A DNA stretch of 64,000 bases from an uncultured Flavobacteriales bacterium (GTDB taxonomy: Bacteria; Bacteroidota; Bacteroidia; Flavobacteriales; Crocinitomicaceae): positions 256,254 to 320,253 of the forward strand of contig CAMLFH010000002.1 in the NCBI GenBank assembly GCA_946479285.1. The letters are read 5' to 3'. The position numbers and the translations under genes are program-made. This document shows positions 26,638 to 35,296 of this stretch, piece by piece. Each line of letters starts with the position of its first letter. Position 1 is the first letter of the stretch. The notes under the pieces were generated by a model. It was not told the DNA's origin and did not search any database. It saw nothing but the letters and a program-made list of their open reading frames with translations.

Positions 26638-26728
26638 TTTATTTTTTTTAAAATTTGCTTGATCCATGAGATATTTTTCATTAACTTAATTAAGAAAGAA
26701 CTTTTATTCACTTAATTTACAATGCATT

Positions 26729-27067
26729 ATGCCAGCATCTAAACCTCAGGATTATTCACCAAAACACATCTCTATTTCGCTTACGGGACGAGCTCTTGCT
26801 CACCCATGCAGAGTTAAAATGATTGAGTTGCTTATCAAGTATCCTAATTTGACAAATAGTGAATTAACTCAAATTCTTCACTTATCAAAATCAGCTGTGC
26901 ATGTTCATCTCAAGAAATTATGGGATGCAGGATTGATTAATGTCAGCTATTTTCCACATTCACTTGGCATTGAAATCACCGATGAACAAATCCGCAATTA
27001 CAGAAAGCTGGAAAAACTTTTCAAATTTGAAACCAGAAAAACCTATCATTTAAGTCATCTGGAGTAA
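26729..27067 (+). CDS. ArsR-type winged-helix regulator
   Basis: A 112-aa protein, essentially one winged helix: ALAHPCRVKMIELLIKYPNLTNSELTQ leads into the helix-turn-helix ILHLSKSAVHVHLKKLWDAGLI, the ArsR pattern (LSKSAVHVHL for LSQPTVSHHL). No CxC metal motif is present, so a metal response is not indicated. The upstream region holds a CTTAATTAAG palindrome (26685-26694) and a related CTTAATTTA at 26711, which could be its own operator. It stops 20 nt before the tsaC-like gene, whose -7 box overlaps its stop codon. Confidence 0.85.
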   Translation: MPASKPQDYSPKHISISLTGRALAHPCRVKMIELLIKYPNLTNSELTQILHLSKSAVHVHLKKLWDAGLINVSYFPHSLGIEITDEQIRNYRKLEKLFKFETRKTYHLSHLE

Positions 27068-27072
27068 CTTTG
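27065..27072 (+). promoter_or_regulatory. -7 box of the tsaC-like gene
   Basis: TAACTTTG overlaps the stop codon of the ArsR gene and lies 15 nt before ATG 27088. It argues that 27088, not an earlier TTG, is the start. Confidence 0.55.
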
Positions 27073-27087
27073 CCAAAAATTTATCAC

Positions 27088-27645
27088 ATGCAAATTGATC
27101 CAAAAATCATCGAGGCGCTCAAAGCAGGAAAGATTATTCTTTACCCTTCCGATACTATTTGGGGAATTGGTTGCGATGCCACCAATGAAGAAGCTTGCAC
27201 AAGAATCCTGGAGATCAAAGAACGACCTGCATCCAAAAGTTTTATTCTTCTAGCAGACAGTTTTCAAATGATTGAAAAATATATTCCGGAATTTCCGGAG
27301 GTTTGTTATGATCTGGTCGATTTATCAGATAAACCATTGACAATCATTTATCCGAATGCGCAAGGTTTAGCTCCGGGAGTTCTTGCCGAGGATGGTTCTG
27401 TGGGAATCAGACTGACGAAAGATCCGATCTGTCTGGCATTGATAAGAAGTATTCGCAAACCGCTTGTTTCTACTTCGGCAAATATATCCGGACAGCCATT
27501 TCCTGCCAACTTTAGTAGTATCGACCCGAAAATCAAAGAACGAGTTGATGGAATTTTAGAATTACGAACACACGAACAACTTTCAACACCTTCGCAGGTA
27601 ATCAAAATCGGATTAGACAGTTCCATACAAGTTATCAGGAGCTGA
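27088..27645 (+). CDS. tsaC: Threonylcarbamoyl-AMP synthase (TsaC/Sua5 type)
   Basis: A 185-aa YrdC-domain protein that condenses threonine, bicarbonate and ATP to threonylcarbamoyl-AMP for the t6A37 modification of tRNA. Motifs: ILYPSDTIWGIGCDA (about 14-28), KERPASKSFILL (the KxR..KP nucleotide site) and the conserved STSANISGQP (about 130-139). Length matches the short, single-domain form without the Sua5 C-terminal domain. ATG 27088 is chosen over the TTG 18 nt upstream because the promoter box covers that TTG. Confidence 0.92.
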   Translation: MQIDPKIIEALKAGKIILYPSDTIWGIGCDATNEEACTRILEIKERPASKSFILLADSFQMIEKYIPEFPEVCYDLVDLSDKPLTIIYPNAQGLAPGVLAEDGSVGIRLTKDPICLALIRSIRKPLVSTSANISGQPFPANFSSIDPKIKERVDGILELRTHEQLSTPSQVIKIGLDSSIQVIRS

Positions 27646-27660
27646 TTGTTCTAAATTCAG

Positions 27661-27668
27661 TAACTTTG
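27661..27668 (+). promoter_or_regulatory. -7 box of the nucleotidyltransferase gene
   Basis: TAACTTTG ends 7 nt before ATG 27676, which predicts a transcript with almost no 5' leader. Confidence 0.55.
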
Positions 27669-27675
27669 CAACCGC

Positions 27676-29103
27676 ATGCAAACAGAAAATTTCGCCCACA
27701 AACTCAAACACCCTGTCTTTAAGGTTGTTTCTCAGATCATTTCCGAAAAAGGCTTGGAAGCTTATGTGATTGGCGGATTTGTACGCGACCTTTTGCTGGA
27801 AAGACCTTCCAAAGACATCGACATTGTTGTTGTTGGAAATGGAATGGAATTGGCCCAGGCAGCTGGAGAAAAACTGCGTGTTAAGAAAGTCAATCTGTTT
27901 AAGAATTTTGGAACCGCTCAGTTCAACTATAAAGATTTGGACGTAGAATTCGTTGGTGCACGGAAAGAATCCTACCAGCGGGATTCACGGAAACCAATCG
28001 TAGAAGATGGTACTTTGAGTGATGATCAAAAAAGACGCGACTTTACCATTAATGCACTTGCTCTTGATCTAAGGGAGGAAACGTTTGGAAATCTGATCGA
28101 CCCGTTCAACGGATTAGCCGATCTGGAAAAAGGAATTCTTAAAACTCCACTTGATCCGGACACCACTTATTCGGATGATCCCTTGCGCATGATGCGGGCA
28201 ATTCGCTTTGCCACACAATTGGATTTCCAGATCGAGATGAATAGCCTGAAATCAATCCTTAAAAATGCATCCCGGCTTGATATTATTTCAAAGGAGCGCA
28301 TTATGGACGAACTGAATAAAATCATTGGGGCTGAAAAACCGTCTCGTGGATTTGAACTTTTGAATTCTACCAAACTATTGCATCAATTCTTTCCGGAGAT
28401 GATTGCCCTCCACGGGGTGGAAACAAGAGATGGAAAAAGCCACAAAGACAATTTCTATCATACCCTGGAAGTTTTAGATAATGTAGCGCTTCATTCCGAC
28501 AATTTATGGCTGCGTTGGGGAGCTATTTTACACGATATTGCCAAACCACCTACCAAGCGATTTGACACACAAGTCGGCTGGACATTTCACGGGCATGAAG
28601 AACTTGGAGCACGGATGGTTCCTAAGATCTTTACCCGACTTCGACTTCCACTGGACGCCAAGATGAAATATGTTCAAAAACTGGTTCGACTTCACTTAAG
28701 GCCAATTTCTCTGGTAAAAAGCAACGTTACGGATTCGGCAGTCAGACGTTTGCTCTTTGAAGCAGGCGATGATATTGATGATCTGATGACGCTGTGCAAT
28801 GCGGACATCACTTCCAAAAATGAGTTTAAGGTAAAGAAGTATAAAAAGAATTTTGAATTAGTTGTTGAGAAATTGAAAGCTGTGGAAGAAAAAGATCATG
28901 TGCGAAATTTCCAACCTCCTATTTCGGGTGAATTGATCATGTCGACCTTCAATCTTCAACCTTGTGGTGAAATCGGAACCATTAAAAACCGGATAAAAGA
29001 AGCTATTCTTGAAGGAGAGATTCCTAATGATTTTGAAATGGCAAAGAATTTGATGCTCAAAATCGGAGAAGAGCTAGGTTTGAAAGTTCAAAAAGATCAA
29101 TAA
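27676..29103 (+). CDS. cca: CCA-adding tRNA nucleotidyltransferase with HD domain
   Basis: A 475-aa class II nucleotidyltransferase. The head domain has GGFVRDLLLERPSKDIDIVVVG (nucleotide-binding GG, DxD metal site at about 48-50), RRDFTINALALD and the RR-type DDPLRMMRAIRFA; the body has the HD phosphohydrolase signature ILHDIAKPPT and GHEELGARMV. It adds or repairs the 3' CCA of tRNAs. Poly(A) polymerase activity is possible in this superfamily but CCA addition is more likely, as no other candidate is in the window. It lies directly after the tsaC-like gene, both tRNA-related. Confidence 0.9.
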   Translation: MQTENFAHKLKHPVFKVVSQIISEKGLEAYVIGGFVRDLLLERPSKDIDIVVVGNGMELAQAAGEKLRVKKVNLFKNFGTAQFNYKDLDVEFVGARKESYQRDSRKPIVEDGTLSDDQKRRDFTINALALDLREETFGNLIDPFNGLADLEKGILKTPLDPDTTYSDDPLRMMRAIRFATQLDFQIEMNSLKSILKNASRLDIISKERIMDELNKIIGAEKPSRGFELLNSTKLLHQFFPEMIALHGVETRDGKSHKDNFYHTLEVLDNVALHSDNLWLRWGAILHDIAKPPTKRFDTQVGWTFHGHEELGARMVPKIFTRLRLPLDAKMKYVQKLVRLHLRPISLVKSNVTDSAVRRLLFEAGDDIDDLMTLCNADITSKNEFKVKKYKKNFELVVEKLKAVEEKDHVRNFQPPISGELIMSTFNLQPCGEIGTIKNRIKEAILEGEIPNDFEMAKNLMLKIGEELGLKVQKDQ

Positions 29104-29178
29104 AGTTCAACGTTCCGATAACCATCGAGATTTAATTTGAACCTTTTAAACCTTTTGAACGTTTGAACACCTCAAACT
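29104..29178. repeat. 9-nt word repeat (TTGAACCTT type) with degraded palindrome
   Basis: Left GTTCAAC, then the degenerate palindrome CCGATAACCATCGAGA (29115-29130), then 9-nt units such as TTGAACCTT and TTAAACCTT. The same combination of GTTCAA words and CGATAnnnATCG palindrome is seen at 11031-11124. Confidence 0.6.
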
Positions 29179-29191
29179 TTTCAATTAACAC

Positions 29192-29199
29192 TATCTTTG
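29192..29199 (+). promoter_or_regulatory. -7 box upstream of the PRiA4-like gene
   Basis: TATCTTTG matches TAnnTTTG exactly, 16 nt before ATG 29216. An ATG at 29208 is out of frame. Confidence 0.5.
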
Positions 29200-29215
29200 T
29201 AAAAAAAATGACTGC

Positions 29216-29755
29216 ATGGGTGCGCTAAAATTTCGCGTGTTATTAGATTCTGAAAAAGATCAGGAAATATTCAGAGATATTCTCATTGACGAAAATGAGA
29301 ACTTCGAATCTTTCTATCGAACGATCTTAAACTCTTTCAACTTTGAAGGTCAGGAGATTGGTTCATTCTTTATTTCAAATGATGAATGGGACAAAGGTCA
29401 CGAGATCAGCCTGATGGATATGAGTTATTCGGATGAAGATCCGGAGATCACAAGCGTGATGTCTGAAGCAAAGCTGGTCGATTACATGGAGGCATCCGAT
29501 CAAAAGATCATCCTGGTTTATGACTTTTTGAGAATGTGGATCTTTTTGATCGAGTTGCAGGAACGCACCGAAGAAATCATAGATAAAGCCAAAATTGCAT
29601 TAGCAGTTGGAGTTGCTCCCCCGGAAGACTCCAAAATGGTTCAGGATGATGCGTTTTTTGGAGAAGAAGAGGATGATGAAAATGAATTTGATGAAGATTT
29701 CGGAGACGGTTACGACGATGAAGACTTGTCAGGTTATGAAGAATACGAATATTAA
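29216..29755 (+). CDS. PRiA4 ORF-3-like protein with acidic tail
   Basis: A 179-aa soluble protein. The first 110 residues (ALKFRVLLDSEKDQEIFRDI, NFEGQEIGSFFISNDEWDKG, DYMEASDQKIILVYDF) match the PRiA4_ORF3/IS1096 TnpR-like fold, a ubiquitin-like fold often seen in non-mobile Bacteroidota genes; the transposon name is misleading. The last 35 residues are almost pure Asp/Glu with Gly and Tyr (EEEDDENEFDEDFGDGYDDE), probably disordered. Function unknown; an acidic tail might bind a basic partner. It precedes a methyltransferase gene by 107 nt, a gap made of 7-nt words. Confidence 0.7.
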   Translation: MGALKFRVLLDSEKDQEIFRDILIDENENFESFYRTILNSFNFEGQEIGSFFISNDEWDKGHEISLMDMSYSDEDPEITSVMSEAKLVDYMEASDQKIILVYDFLRMWIFLIELQERTEEIIDKAKIALAVGVAPPEDSKMVQDDAFFGEEEDDENEFDEDFGDGYDDEDLSGYEEYEY

Positions 29756-29760
29756 AAACC

Positions 29761-29860
29761 AATTGAAAATGTATAATTGACAATTGATAAGTTAGATCTT
29801 TGCATTTAGTCAAAATCTGGCTCTCTTTTCAATTTTCCATTTTGAATTCTCAATTTAATG
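29761..29860. repeat. 7-nt words as inverted arms
   Basis: Left arm 29761-29788 is four 7-nt units (AATTGAA, AATGTAT and two more); right arm 29826-29860 is five units (TTTTCAA, TTTTCCA and three more), read as complement giving AATTGAG-type units. The arms are about 37 nt apart. The right arm runs into the start region of the methyltransferase gene. Confidence 0.7.
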
Positions 29861-29862
29861 AG

Positions 29863-30582
29863 ATGAGCGAAGAAAAAAAATACGGCGATCCGATCGGAAC
29901 AGCCATCAAAGAATACGCAGATAAAAGACGACCTGAAGACATCATTGTTTCCTCAGATATTTGCGAAGACGACATTATTCCATTGGAAGTGCTTTTCAGA
30001 AAACACGAAGAAATGCCTCCAATTGAGCAAAAAGCACTTTCGCTGGCACGCGGACATGTATTGGATGTTGGGGCCGGGGCCGGAATTCACGCAACTTACC
30101 TGCAGGATTTAGGATTCAAAGTCGACTGTATCGATATTTCTGAAGGAGCCGTTGAGTATTTAAAAAGCAACGACCTGAATGCCGAGCGAATTAATTTCTT
30201 TTCCTTAAAAGATCGCAAATACGATACAATCCTCATGTTAATGAATGGAATTGGGATTGCGGGAAAATTATCCAACCTGGAGACAACACTTGAACATGCA
30301 AAATCGCTTTTAAATCCGGGTGGAAAGATCCTTTGTGATTCTTCAGACATCCATTCCCTTTATGAGGATGAAGACGGAGCTCTTTGGGTAGATCTGAACA
30401 CGGAATACTATGGGAATTTCCGCTTTCAAATGAAATACAAAAAGCAAAAAGGACCTTGGTTCGACTGGCTTTACGTAGATTTTGACAACCTATTCCAAGC
30501 CTCTAAAAACGTTGGCTTAAAGGCAATTCGTGTTTTGGAGGAAGACGATCATTATTTAGCAGAACTCACACTCGACAAATAG
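29863..30582 (+). CDS. Class I SAM-dependent methyltransferase
   Basis: A 239-aa methyltransferase-fold protein. The AdoMet motif I is HVLDVGAGAGIHATYLQDLG, with the acidic end of strand 2 in VDCIDISEGAVEYL, then DTILMLMNGIGIAGKL for motif IV. Start chosen at ATG 29863 (MSEEKKYG); the frame is open for 21 codons upstream but those are encoded by the AT-rich word repeat. It begins a run of four rightward genes with almost no spacing (methyltransferase, TraB/GumN, FKBP). Substrate unknown. Confidence 0.85.
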   Translation: MSEEKKYGDPIGTAIKEYADKRRPEDIIVSSDICEDDIIPLEVLFRKHEEMPPIEQKALSLARGHVLDVGAGAGIHATYLQDLGFKVDCIDISEGAVEYLKSNDLNAERINFFSLKDRKYDTILMLMNGIGIAGKLSNLETTLEHAKSLLNPGGKILCDSSDIHSLYEDEDGALWVDLNTEYYGNFRFQMKYKKQKGPWFDWLYVDFDNLFQASKNVGLKAIRVLEEDDHYLAELTLDK

Positions 30583-30583
30583 C

Positions 30584-31432
30584 ATGATGCGTTTTCTGAC
30601 ATGGATCTTTTTATTCATTTCCTCTTTTGTCTTCGGACAGAACAATTCCCTGCTCTATCAGGTGAAAGGAAAAGACAAGAAGGTTTCTTACCTCTTTGGA
30701 ACGATCCATATGATTCCGGATTCCCTGTATTATTTTCCGGGAAAACTGGACAAGATCATTTCAAAGTCAGATGAAGTCATCCTTGAAATAGCAAACCTTT
30801 CAGACCAGAGTGCTGCAATGAAACTCATGATACTCGAATCAGGTTCCTGTTTTGATATTTTTACACCGGAACAAAAAGATTCTGTGTTGAATTGGGGAGC
30901 AGACCTATTAAGTATTAAGCCTGAACAATTTGAAAAACTGTTCGAAAAAAGAAAACCATTCATCTTGATGCAATTGAGTTTTCAAAAGATGATTTCCGGA
31001 AAAGTACGAATGGTCGACATGGAAATTGAATCCAAAGCCCAACAAGATGAAATTCCGGTAAGCGGTCTGGAAACAGTTGAATATCAATTATCGATTTTTG
31101 ACAAAATTCCGCCAAAAGAAATGGCTGAGTTCATCATGGAAACAGTGAGAAACCCGGATGAAGGTGAAAAAACTTTTCAGAAAATGGTTCAGTATTATCA
31201 CAAACAAGACTTGGAAAGCCTGGCAAAATTGATCCTCGAAAGCGATGAATTAGGAAGTTCATCTGAAGAATTGCTGGATAAACGAAATCTCAACTGGATC
31301 CCAAAAATGGATGCGCTGATGAACTCCAAGGCCTGCTTTTTCGCTGTTGGAGCCGGACATTTAGGCGGACCAAACGGAGTAATTGAATTACTTCGAAAAA
31401 AAGGGTATGAAGTAACTCCTGTCAAATATTAG
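30584..31432 (+). CDS. TraB/GumN-family exported protein
   Basis: A 282-aa protein with a signal peptide (to about residue 18, SSFVFGQ) and the TraB/GumN (ChaN-related) fold: VSYLFGTIHMIPDSLYYFP with the conserved GTIHM, a central helical region (DKIPPKEMAEFIMETV) and the C-terminal FFAVGAGHLGGPNGVIELLRKKGYEV, whose GAGHL is the second metal-type motif. The conserved His residues in both motifs suggest a metal-dependent hydrolase of the TIKI-like group, acting in the periplasm. Starts 1 nt after the methyltransferase stop. Confidence 0.88.
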   Translation: MMRFLTWIFLFISSFVFGQNNSLLYQVKGKDKKVSYLFGTIHMIPDSLYYFPGKLDKIISKSDEVILEIANLSDQSAAMKLMILESGSCFDIFTPEQKDSVLNWGADLLSIKPEQFEKLFEKRKPFILMQLSFQKMISGKVRMVDMEIESKAQQDEIPVSGLETVEYQLSIFDKIPPKEMAEFIMETVRNPDEGEKTFQKMVQYYHKQDLESLAKLILESDELGSSSEELLDKRNLNWIPKMDALMNSKACFFAVGAGHLGGPNGVIELLRKKGYEVTPVKY

Positions 31433-31433
31433 T

Positions 31434-31889
31434 ATGCGCAATCTATTATTCATTCTCCTGACCACGTTGGTCGTTTCAAGCTGTAATACCTATTCGGAAG
31501 AGGAAAAGGATGGTTTTGTTTCAAAAGCAGAAACTTATGCTAAAAAGCACCATTGGAACTACGAAATAATGGATGGAGGCTTAATTGTTGAAGTGCTTGA
31601 AAAAGGTACAGGAACAGAAAAGATCCAATCGGGAAGCGAACTGGAACTGGATTACAAAGGAACTTTGACAAATGGAAACAAATTCGATCAGACCGAACCC
31701 GGAAAACCACTAAAATCGAATTTAAAAGGACTAATCGGTGGATTTCAGCTGGGTCTTTTGGGTCATGTGGAAGGTACAAAATTGAGAATGGTAGTTCCGC
31801 CTCACCTGGGTTATGGAGACGATGCTTTGGAAGGTATTCCATCTAATTCTACGCTCGTTTTCGAGATTACGGTCAAAAAGGTCATTTAA
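31434..31889 (+). CDS. FKBP-type peptidyl-prolyl isomerase, lipoprotein
   Basis: A 151-aa protein with a lipobox ending at Cys17 (LVVSSC) followed by one FKBP domain (about 60-150): GSELELDYKGTLTNGNKFDQT, then GLIGGFQLGLLGHVEGTKLRMVVPPHLGYGDDA and FEITVKKV. These give the expected hydrophobic pocket with Tyr, Phe and Trp-equivalent aromatics. It would fold exported proteins at the cell envelope. It follows TraB/GumN by 1 nt and is the last gene of the unit. Confidence 0.93.
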   Translation: MRNLLFILLTTLVVSSCNTYSEEEKDGFVSKAETYAKKHHWNYEIMDGGLIVEVLEKGTGTEKIQSGSELELDYKGTLTNGNKFDQTEPGKPLKSNLKGLIGGFQLGLLGHVEGTKLRMVVPPHLGYGDDALEGIPSNSTLVFEITVKKVI

Positions 31890-31904
31890 TAAATCTCGTT
31901 AATC

Positions 31905-31937
31905 AAAAAAAAACCGCAACCAATAGTTTGACTGCGG
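31905..31937 (-). terminator. Terminator of the leftward beta-barrel gene
   Basis: Read leftward, CCGCA and TGCGG form a stem (31914-31937) followed by a run of nine T (31905-31913). It lies between convergent genes and terminates the one at 31968-32870. Confidence 0.65.
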
Positions 31938-31967
31938 AATCCTTTTAAGATGATTTGATTTTTCTAA

Positions 31968-32870
31968 TCAAAATGCAAAACGGAAATTCATTCCACCGCT
32001 GATATTGACACTGCTGCTTATAAGGCCTTTCGTAAACTGCATTCCCAATCCGGGATTTAACTCTCCCCCTATTCGCATTCTGCTTAGCACCGGGTTATTT
32101 CGGGACAATTTAAAACTCATTTCAAACGGTACGCGCATGATCAAGCCTGCTGTGAAATTTCCTGAAAAAGTTTCAGCCCTGGTTTCTGTCAATTGCGGTG
32201 ATGGATAACCTATAACCACATTGTTATAATCAATTGGCTGACCTTCTACGAAATAATTGTCCACATATGAGGCATTTACTTCACTTGTAATACTCAATAA
32301 ACAAAGTACATCCAACCCGGTTTCAAACTGAAATATGCGGTTGGGGTTCGTGGCAATATGCTCACCGATACCAATAGCTATCGATCTGGAATTGTAAGAT
32401 TTAGCAATCAGCTGGTTTCTGTTTCCATAAATATAAAATTCCTGGCCGTTCTGGTTGGAAGTCAAAGTATCTATCACCTGTTTGTTCTCATGGTACCAGG
32501 TTTTACGTGCGTTTAATTCCGGACCGTATCCCAAATGAAAGGTTGTTGTTGCCAGAAACTTCCTGCCTGCCTGTTTATCAGCACCATTTATCAATGAAAA
32601 TGAGAACATATAGTACTGACTGCTCGAAATTGTATTGATCTCATGCGAGTCGTAACCTGTACCACTTATTCCACTTTTCAGTGAATCCGGGATATCATAA
32701 CCGGGAGTCATCCGATCCCATTCCGAATTCGTAAAATCGAATTGACTGCTGCTGGTCATTCCATGGGTCATTTTGATAATAAAACGGGGATTTTTTTTTA
32801 TTGAATCTCTTTGTTGAGAAAAACTGATCCCGGTTATTAGAACAGATAATAGTGCTATGCAGATTTTCAT
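31968..32870 (-). CDS. Exported protein, probable outer-membrane beta-barrel
   Basis: A 300-aa protein with a signal peptide (about 1-18, ISFSQ), then alternating beta strands with turns and a final strand ending in Phe (MNFRFAF), the usual end of outer-membrane barrels. No TonB box or plug. I know no family name. A Lys/Arg-poor, Ser/Asn-rich mature part and 10-14 amphipathic strands are compatible with a porin-like or structural barrel, but the fold is inference. It is a single-gene unit. Confidence 0.6.
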   Translation of the reverse strand: MKICIALLSVLITGISFSQQRDSIKKNPRFIIKMTHGMTSSSQFDFTNSEWDRMTPGYDIPDSLKSGISGTGYDSHEINTISSSQYYMFSFSLINGADKQAGRKFLATTTFHLGYGPELNARKTWYHENKQVIDTLTSNQNGQEFYIYGNRNQLIAKSYNSRSIAIGIGEHIATNPNRIFQFETGLDVLCLLSITSEVNASYVDNYFVEGQPIDYNNVVIGYPSPQLTETRAETFSGNFTAGLIMRVPFEMSFKLSRNNPVLSRMRIGGELNPGLGMQFTKGLISSSVNISGGMNFRFAF

Positions 32871-33039
32871 AATATAAATTTTAATGACTGATTAACAGGA
32901 TAATCGCCAATTTATTGTTCTCTAATCAATAAAGACCTCATTAAATGAAAGGAGAAAACCATTTAAAAAGCTCATTTTCAAACATTTTTAGGAATTCCTG
33001 AAAAAAGCTTCAATTCCCAATATAAAATCGGTCAAAACA

Positions 33040-33070
33040 TTGGTAAAAAGAAAAGAAACCCCTATTTTTG
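33040..33070 (+). promoter_or_regulatory. sucD promoter
   Basis: TTG (33040-33042), 20 nt, then TATTTTTG (33063-33070) match the Bacteroidota -33/-7 consensus (TTTG, 19-21 nt, TAnnTTTG). It is 36 nt before ATG 33107, the best-formed promoter in the window. Confidence 0.65.
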
Positions 33071-33106
33071 AATCGCATTTTAAAAACGAAATCTAAATTC
33101 TCAAAC

Positions 33107-33985
33107 ATGAGTGTTCTAGTTAATAAAAACTCTAAAGTAATTGTACAAGGATTCACAGGTAGTGAAGGTACTTTCCATGCAGGTCAAATGATCGAATATG
33201 GAACAAACGTTGTTGGTGGTGTTACTCCGGGAAAAGGAGGTTCATCTCACCTGGATCGTCCTGTTTTCAATACAGTTGCTGATGCAGTAGCTAAAACTGG
33301 TGCTGATGTTTCTATTATTTTCGTTCCGCCGGCATTTGCAGCTGACGCGATCATGGAAGCAGCAAATGCAGGAATTAAAGTAATCGTTTGTATTACAGAG
33401 GGAATTCCTGTAAACGACATGGTGAAAGCAAAAGAATACCTGAAAGGTTCAGGTGCTCGTTTGATCGGACCAAACTGTCCGGGTGTAATCACTGCAGGTG
33501 AAGCGAAAGTAGGTATCATGCCAGGATTCGTTTTCAAAAAAGGAAAAATCGGGATCGTTTCTAAATCAGGAACATTAACATACGAAGCAGCTGACCAGGT
33601 TGCTAAAGCAGGATTGGGAATTACAACTGCAATTGGTATCGGTGGAGATCCAATCATTGGAACGACTACAAAAGAAGCAGTTGAGTTGTTGATGAACGAC
33701 CCTGAAACAGAAGGAATTGTTATGATCGGTGAGATCGGTGGTAGCTTAGAGGCAATCGCTGCTCGTTGGATCAAAGAACACGGTACAAAACCGGTAGTTG
33801 GATTTATCGCTGGTGAAACAGCACCGAAAGGACGTACAATGGGTCACGCAGGTGCAATCGTTGGTGGTGATGACGATACTGCAGAAGCTAAAAAACGCAT
33901 CATGCGCGAGTGTGGAATCCACGTAGTTGATTCTCCTGCTCACATCGGTTCGAAAATGGCTGAAATTTTAGGAGTTACAGCGTAA
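33107..33985 (+). CDS. sucD: Succinate-CoA ligase, ADP/GDP-forming, alpha subunit
   Basis: A 292-aa subunit of the TCA-cycle enzyme that converts succinyl-CoA to succinate with ATP or GTP formation. Features: the CoA-binding Rossmann start [29 protein letters not shown] (about 122-131), [13 protein letters not shown], and the GHAGAIVGG loop with the active-site His near residue 245. I start at ATG 33107 (MSVLVNKNS), the family's typical beginning; the TTG 39 nt upstream lies in the promoter. The partner sucC is not in the window, as is usual when the two genes are unlinked in Bacteroidota. Confidence 0.96.
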   Translation: MSVLVNKNSKVIVQGFTGSEGTFHAGQMIEYGTNVVGGVTPGKGGSSHLDRPVFNTVADAVAKTGADVSIIFVPPAFAADAIMEAANAGIKVIVCITEGIPVNDMVKAKEYLKGSGARLIGPNCPGVITAGEAKVGIMPGFVFKKGKIGIVSKSGTLTYEAADQVAKAGLGITTAIGIGGDPIIGTTTKEAVELLMNDPETEGIVMIGEIGGSLEAIAARWIKEHGTKPVVGFIAGETAPKGRTMGHAGAIVGGDDDTAEAKKRIMRECGIHVVDSPAHIGSKMAEILGVTA

Positions 33986-34008
33986 TCGCTACTAATTAAT
34001 ACTACAAG

Positions 34009-34043
34009 ATCCCGTCCAGGTTAAGCCCAGGCGGGATTTTTTT
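34009..34043 (+). terminator. Rho-independent terminator of sucD
   Basis: ATCCCG (34009-34014) pairs with CGGGAT (34032-34037), with further pairing of CC/GG in the stem, and is followed by a T-run to 34043. Confidence 0.75.
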
Positions 34044-34145
34044 GTTCAATTTTTTCTTTAAGTTCCGACATTTATCATCGGGAATGATTTTCAATCCCTT
34101 AGATTGATTACCTTCAAATTATCATTCGAACAGACAAAAGCCGAT

Positions 34146-35087
34146 ATGGACAAACAACGCAAATTCAAACAATACGAATCACAAGACCCCGGTTTAGGTA
34201 CAGCTTATCAAAAATCGGTCAAACGCATCTTAAATGAAGACGGATCTTATAACATCAAGCGTATCGGAAGTATCCGCATGCTCAAAGATTTCTATAAGTA
34301 TTTGGTCGATCTGAATACCTGGAAATTCGGTTTCTTCCTGGTTGCAAGTTTCCTGGTTGCCAATCTGTTCTTCGCTGGAATTTATTGCCTGATCGGAATA
34401 GAGCATTTGCACGGAATCAATCCCAATCAAAATCAATTTGTAGCAGCGTATTATTTCAGTGCTCAAACATTCACAACTGTTGGCTACGGGGCCATTGCTC
34501 CCGTCGGGAATTTAACTTCTTTCATCGCAGCCATGGAAGCTTTTGTAGGTTTGATCGCTTTCGCAATCGCAACTGGTTTGATCTACGGTCGTTTTTCAAG
34601 GCCTTCCACCAAAATTGCCTTTTCACACAATGTCATCGTTACACCGCATAAAGACAAAATGGCGCTGATGTTTAAGATCGTCAATCAACGAAACAGCGTG
34701 CTCCTGAACACGAAAGTGCACGTCAATCTTTCGTTGGTAGATGAAGATTCGCAATCCAATATGCTGAAACGACAGTATTATGATCTTCCACTGGAAGTGA
34801 ACTTTGTACGCTATTTTCCACTCACCTGGACATTGGTCCATGTCATCAATGAAGATTCTCCGCTCTACGATACCACACTATCAGAAATAAGAGGGAAACT
34901 GGCTGAATTACTCATCATTATTGAAGCTTTTGATGAAACTTATTCTCAAACAGTGATACGGAAACATTCCTATGCCGAACATCAATGGGCAACCGGTGTG
35001 AAATTCAAAAAGAACTTTAGCGCAGATGATAACGGAACCATCGTTCTAAATATTAATGAAATCAGTGATTTGGAGGTCTTATCGTAA
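34146..35087 (+). CDS. Inward-rectifier-type K+ channel (Kir)
   Basis: A 313-aa protein of the prokaryotic Kir family. Transmembrane helices lie at about 60-82 and 124-146, with the selectivity filter TTVGYG at 110-115 between them. The C-terminal 160 residues are the cytoplasmic beta-sandwich Kir domain (ALMFKIVNQRNSVLLNTKVHVNLSL and HVINEDSPLYDTTLSEI), which gates the pore. Start chosen at ATG 34146 (MDKQRKFKQYES) rather than the upstream TTG. The third ion-channel gene of the window, with the bestrophin and two-segment K+ channel at 8.7-10.4 kb. Confidence 0.93.
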   Translation: MDKQRKFKQYESQDPGLGTAYQKSVKRILNEDGSYNIKRIGSIRMLKDFYKYLVDLNTWKFGFFLVASFLVANLFFAGIYCLIGIEHLHGINPNQNQFVAAYYFSAQTFTTVGYGAIAPVGNLTSFIAAMEAFVGLIAFAIATGLIYGRFSRPSTKIAFSHNVIVTPHKDKMALMFKIVNQRNSVLLNTKVHVNLSLVDEDSQSNMLKRQYYDLPLEVNFVRYFPLTWTLVHVINEDSPLYDTTLSEIRGKLAELLIIIEAFDETYSQTVIRKHSYAEHQWATGVKFKKNFSADDNGTIVLNINEISDLEVLS

Positions 35088-35105
35088 TTAGTAATTATTT
35101 GGTGC

Positions 35106-35241
35106 CTTCGACTCCGCTACGCTTATGCTGATCGCGTGTCGCCAATAGCTTTAGCGATGGCACAAGCTTTAGCGTAAGCATTCGGTCACCGGTGAATTAC
35201 TAGAAAAGCATAAAAAGGTCATTGAGCGGAGTCGAAATGCC
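35106..35241. repeat. CTTCGACT-family element (copy 3) with nested 33-nt insertion
   Basis: Left part 35106-35190 equals copy 2 (17163-17211) except for a 33-nt insertion at 35131-35163, which has short inverted ends of its own (GTG...CAC, TCGC...GCGA). A right arm at 35217-35241 (TTGAGCGGAGTCGAA) is inverted relative to the left arm. The whole element is flanked on both sides by 7-nt ATTAGTA-type words. Confidence 0.75.
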
Positions 35242-35247
35242 TTTTTA

Positions 35248-35288
35248 ATTCGTAATTCGTAATTCGGCATTCGGAATTAGTAATTACC
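35248..35288. repeat. 7-nt word repeat (ATTCGTA type)
   Basis: Six successive 7-nt units from 35248: ATTCGTA twice, then four variants, down to the -7 box of queE. Matching words precede the inserted element at 35081-35100. Confidence 0.75.
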
Positions 35289-35292
35289 TTTG
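35285..35292 (+). promoter_or_regulatory. -7 box of queE
   Basis: TACCTTTG (exact TAnnTTTG) ends 4 nt before ATG 35297, so the queE transcript is probably leaderless. It is formed partly by the last unit of the word repeat. Confidence 0.55.
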
Positions 35293-35296
35293 AGTT

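Noticed and set aside
27070..27087. TTG start 18 nt upstream of the tsaC-like gene
   Set aside because: It overlaps a -7 promoter box, and homologues start near the later ATG.
29216..29755. PRiA4/IS1096-like similarity taken as a transposon remnant
   Set aside because: No transposase, inverted ends or target duplication; this fold is common in non-mobile Bacteroidota genes.
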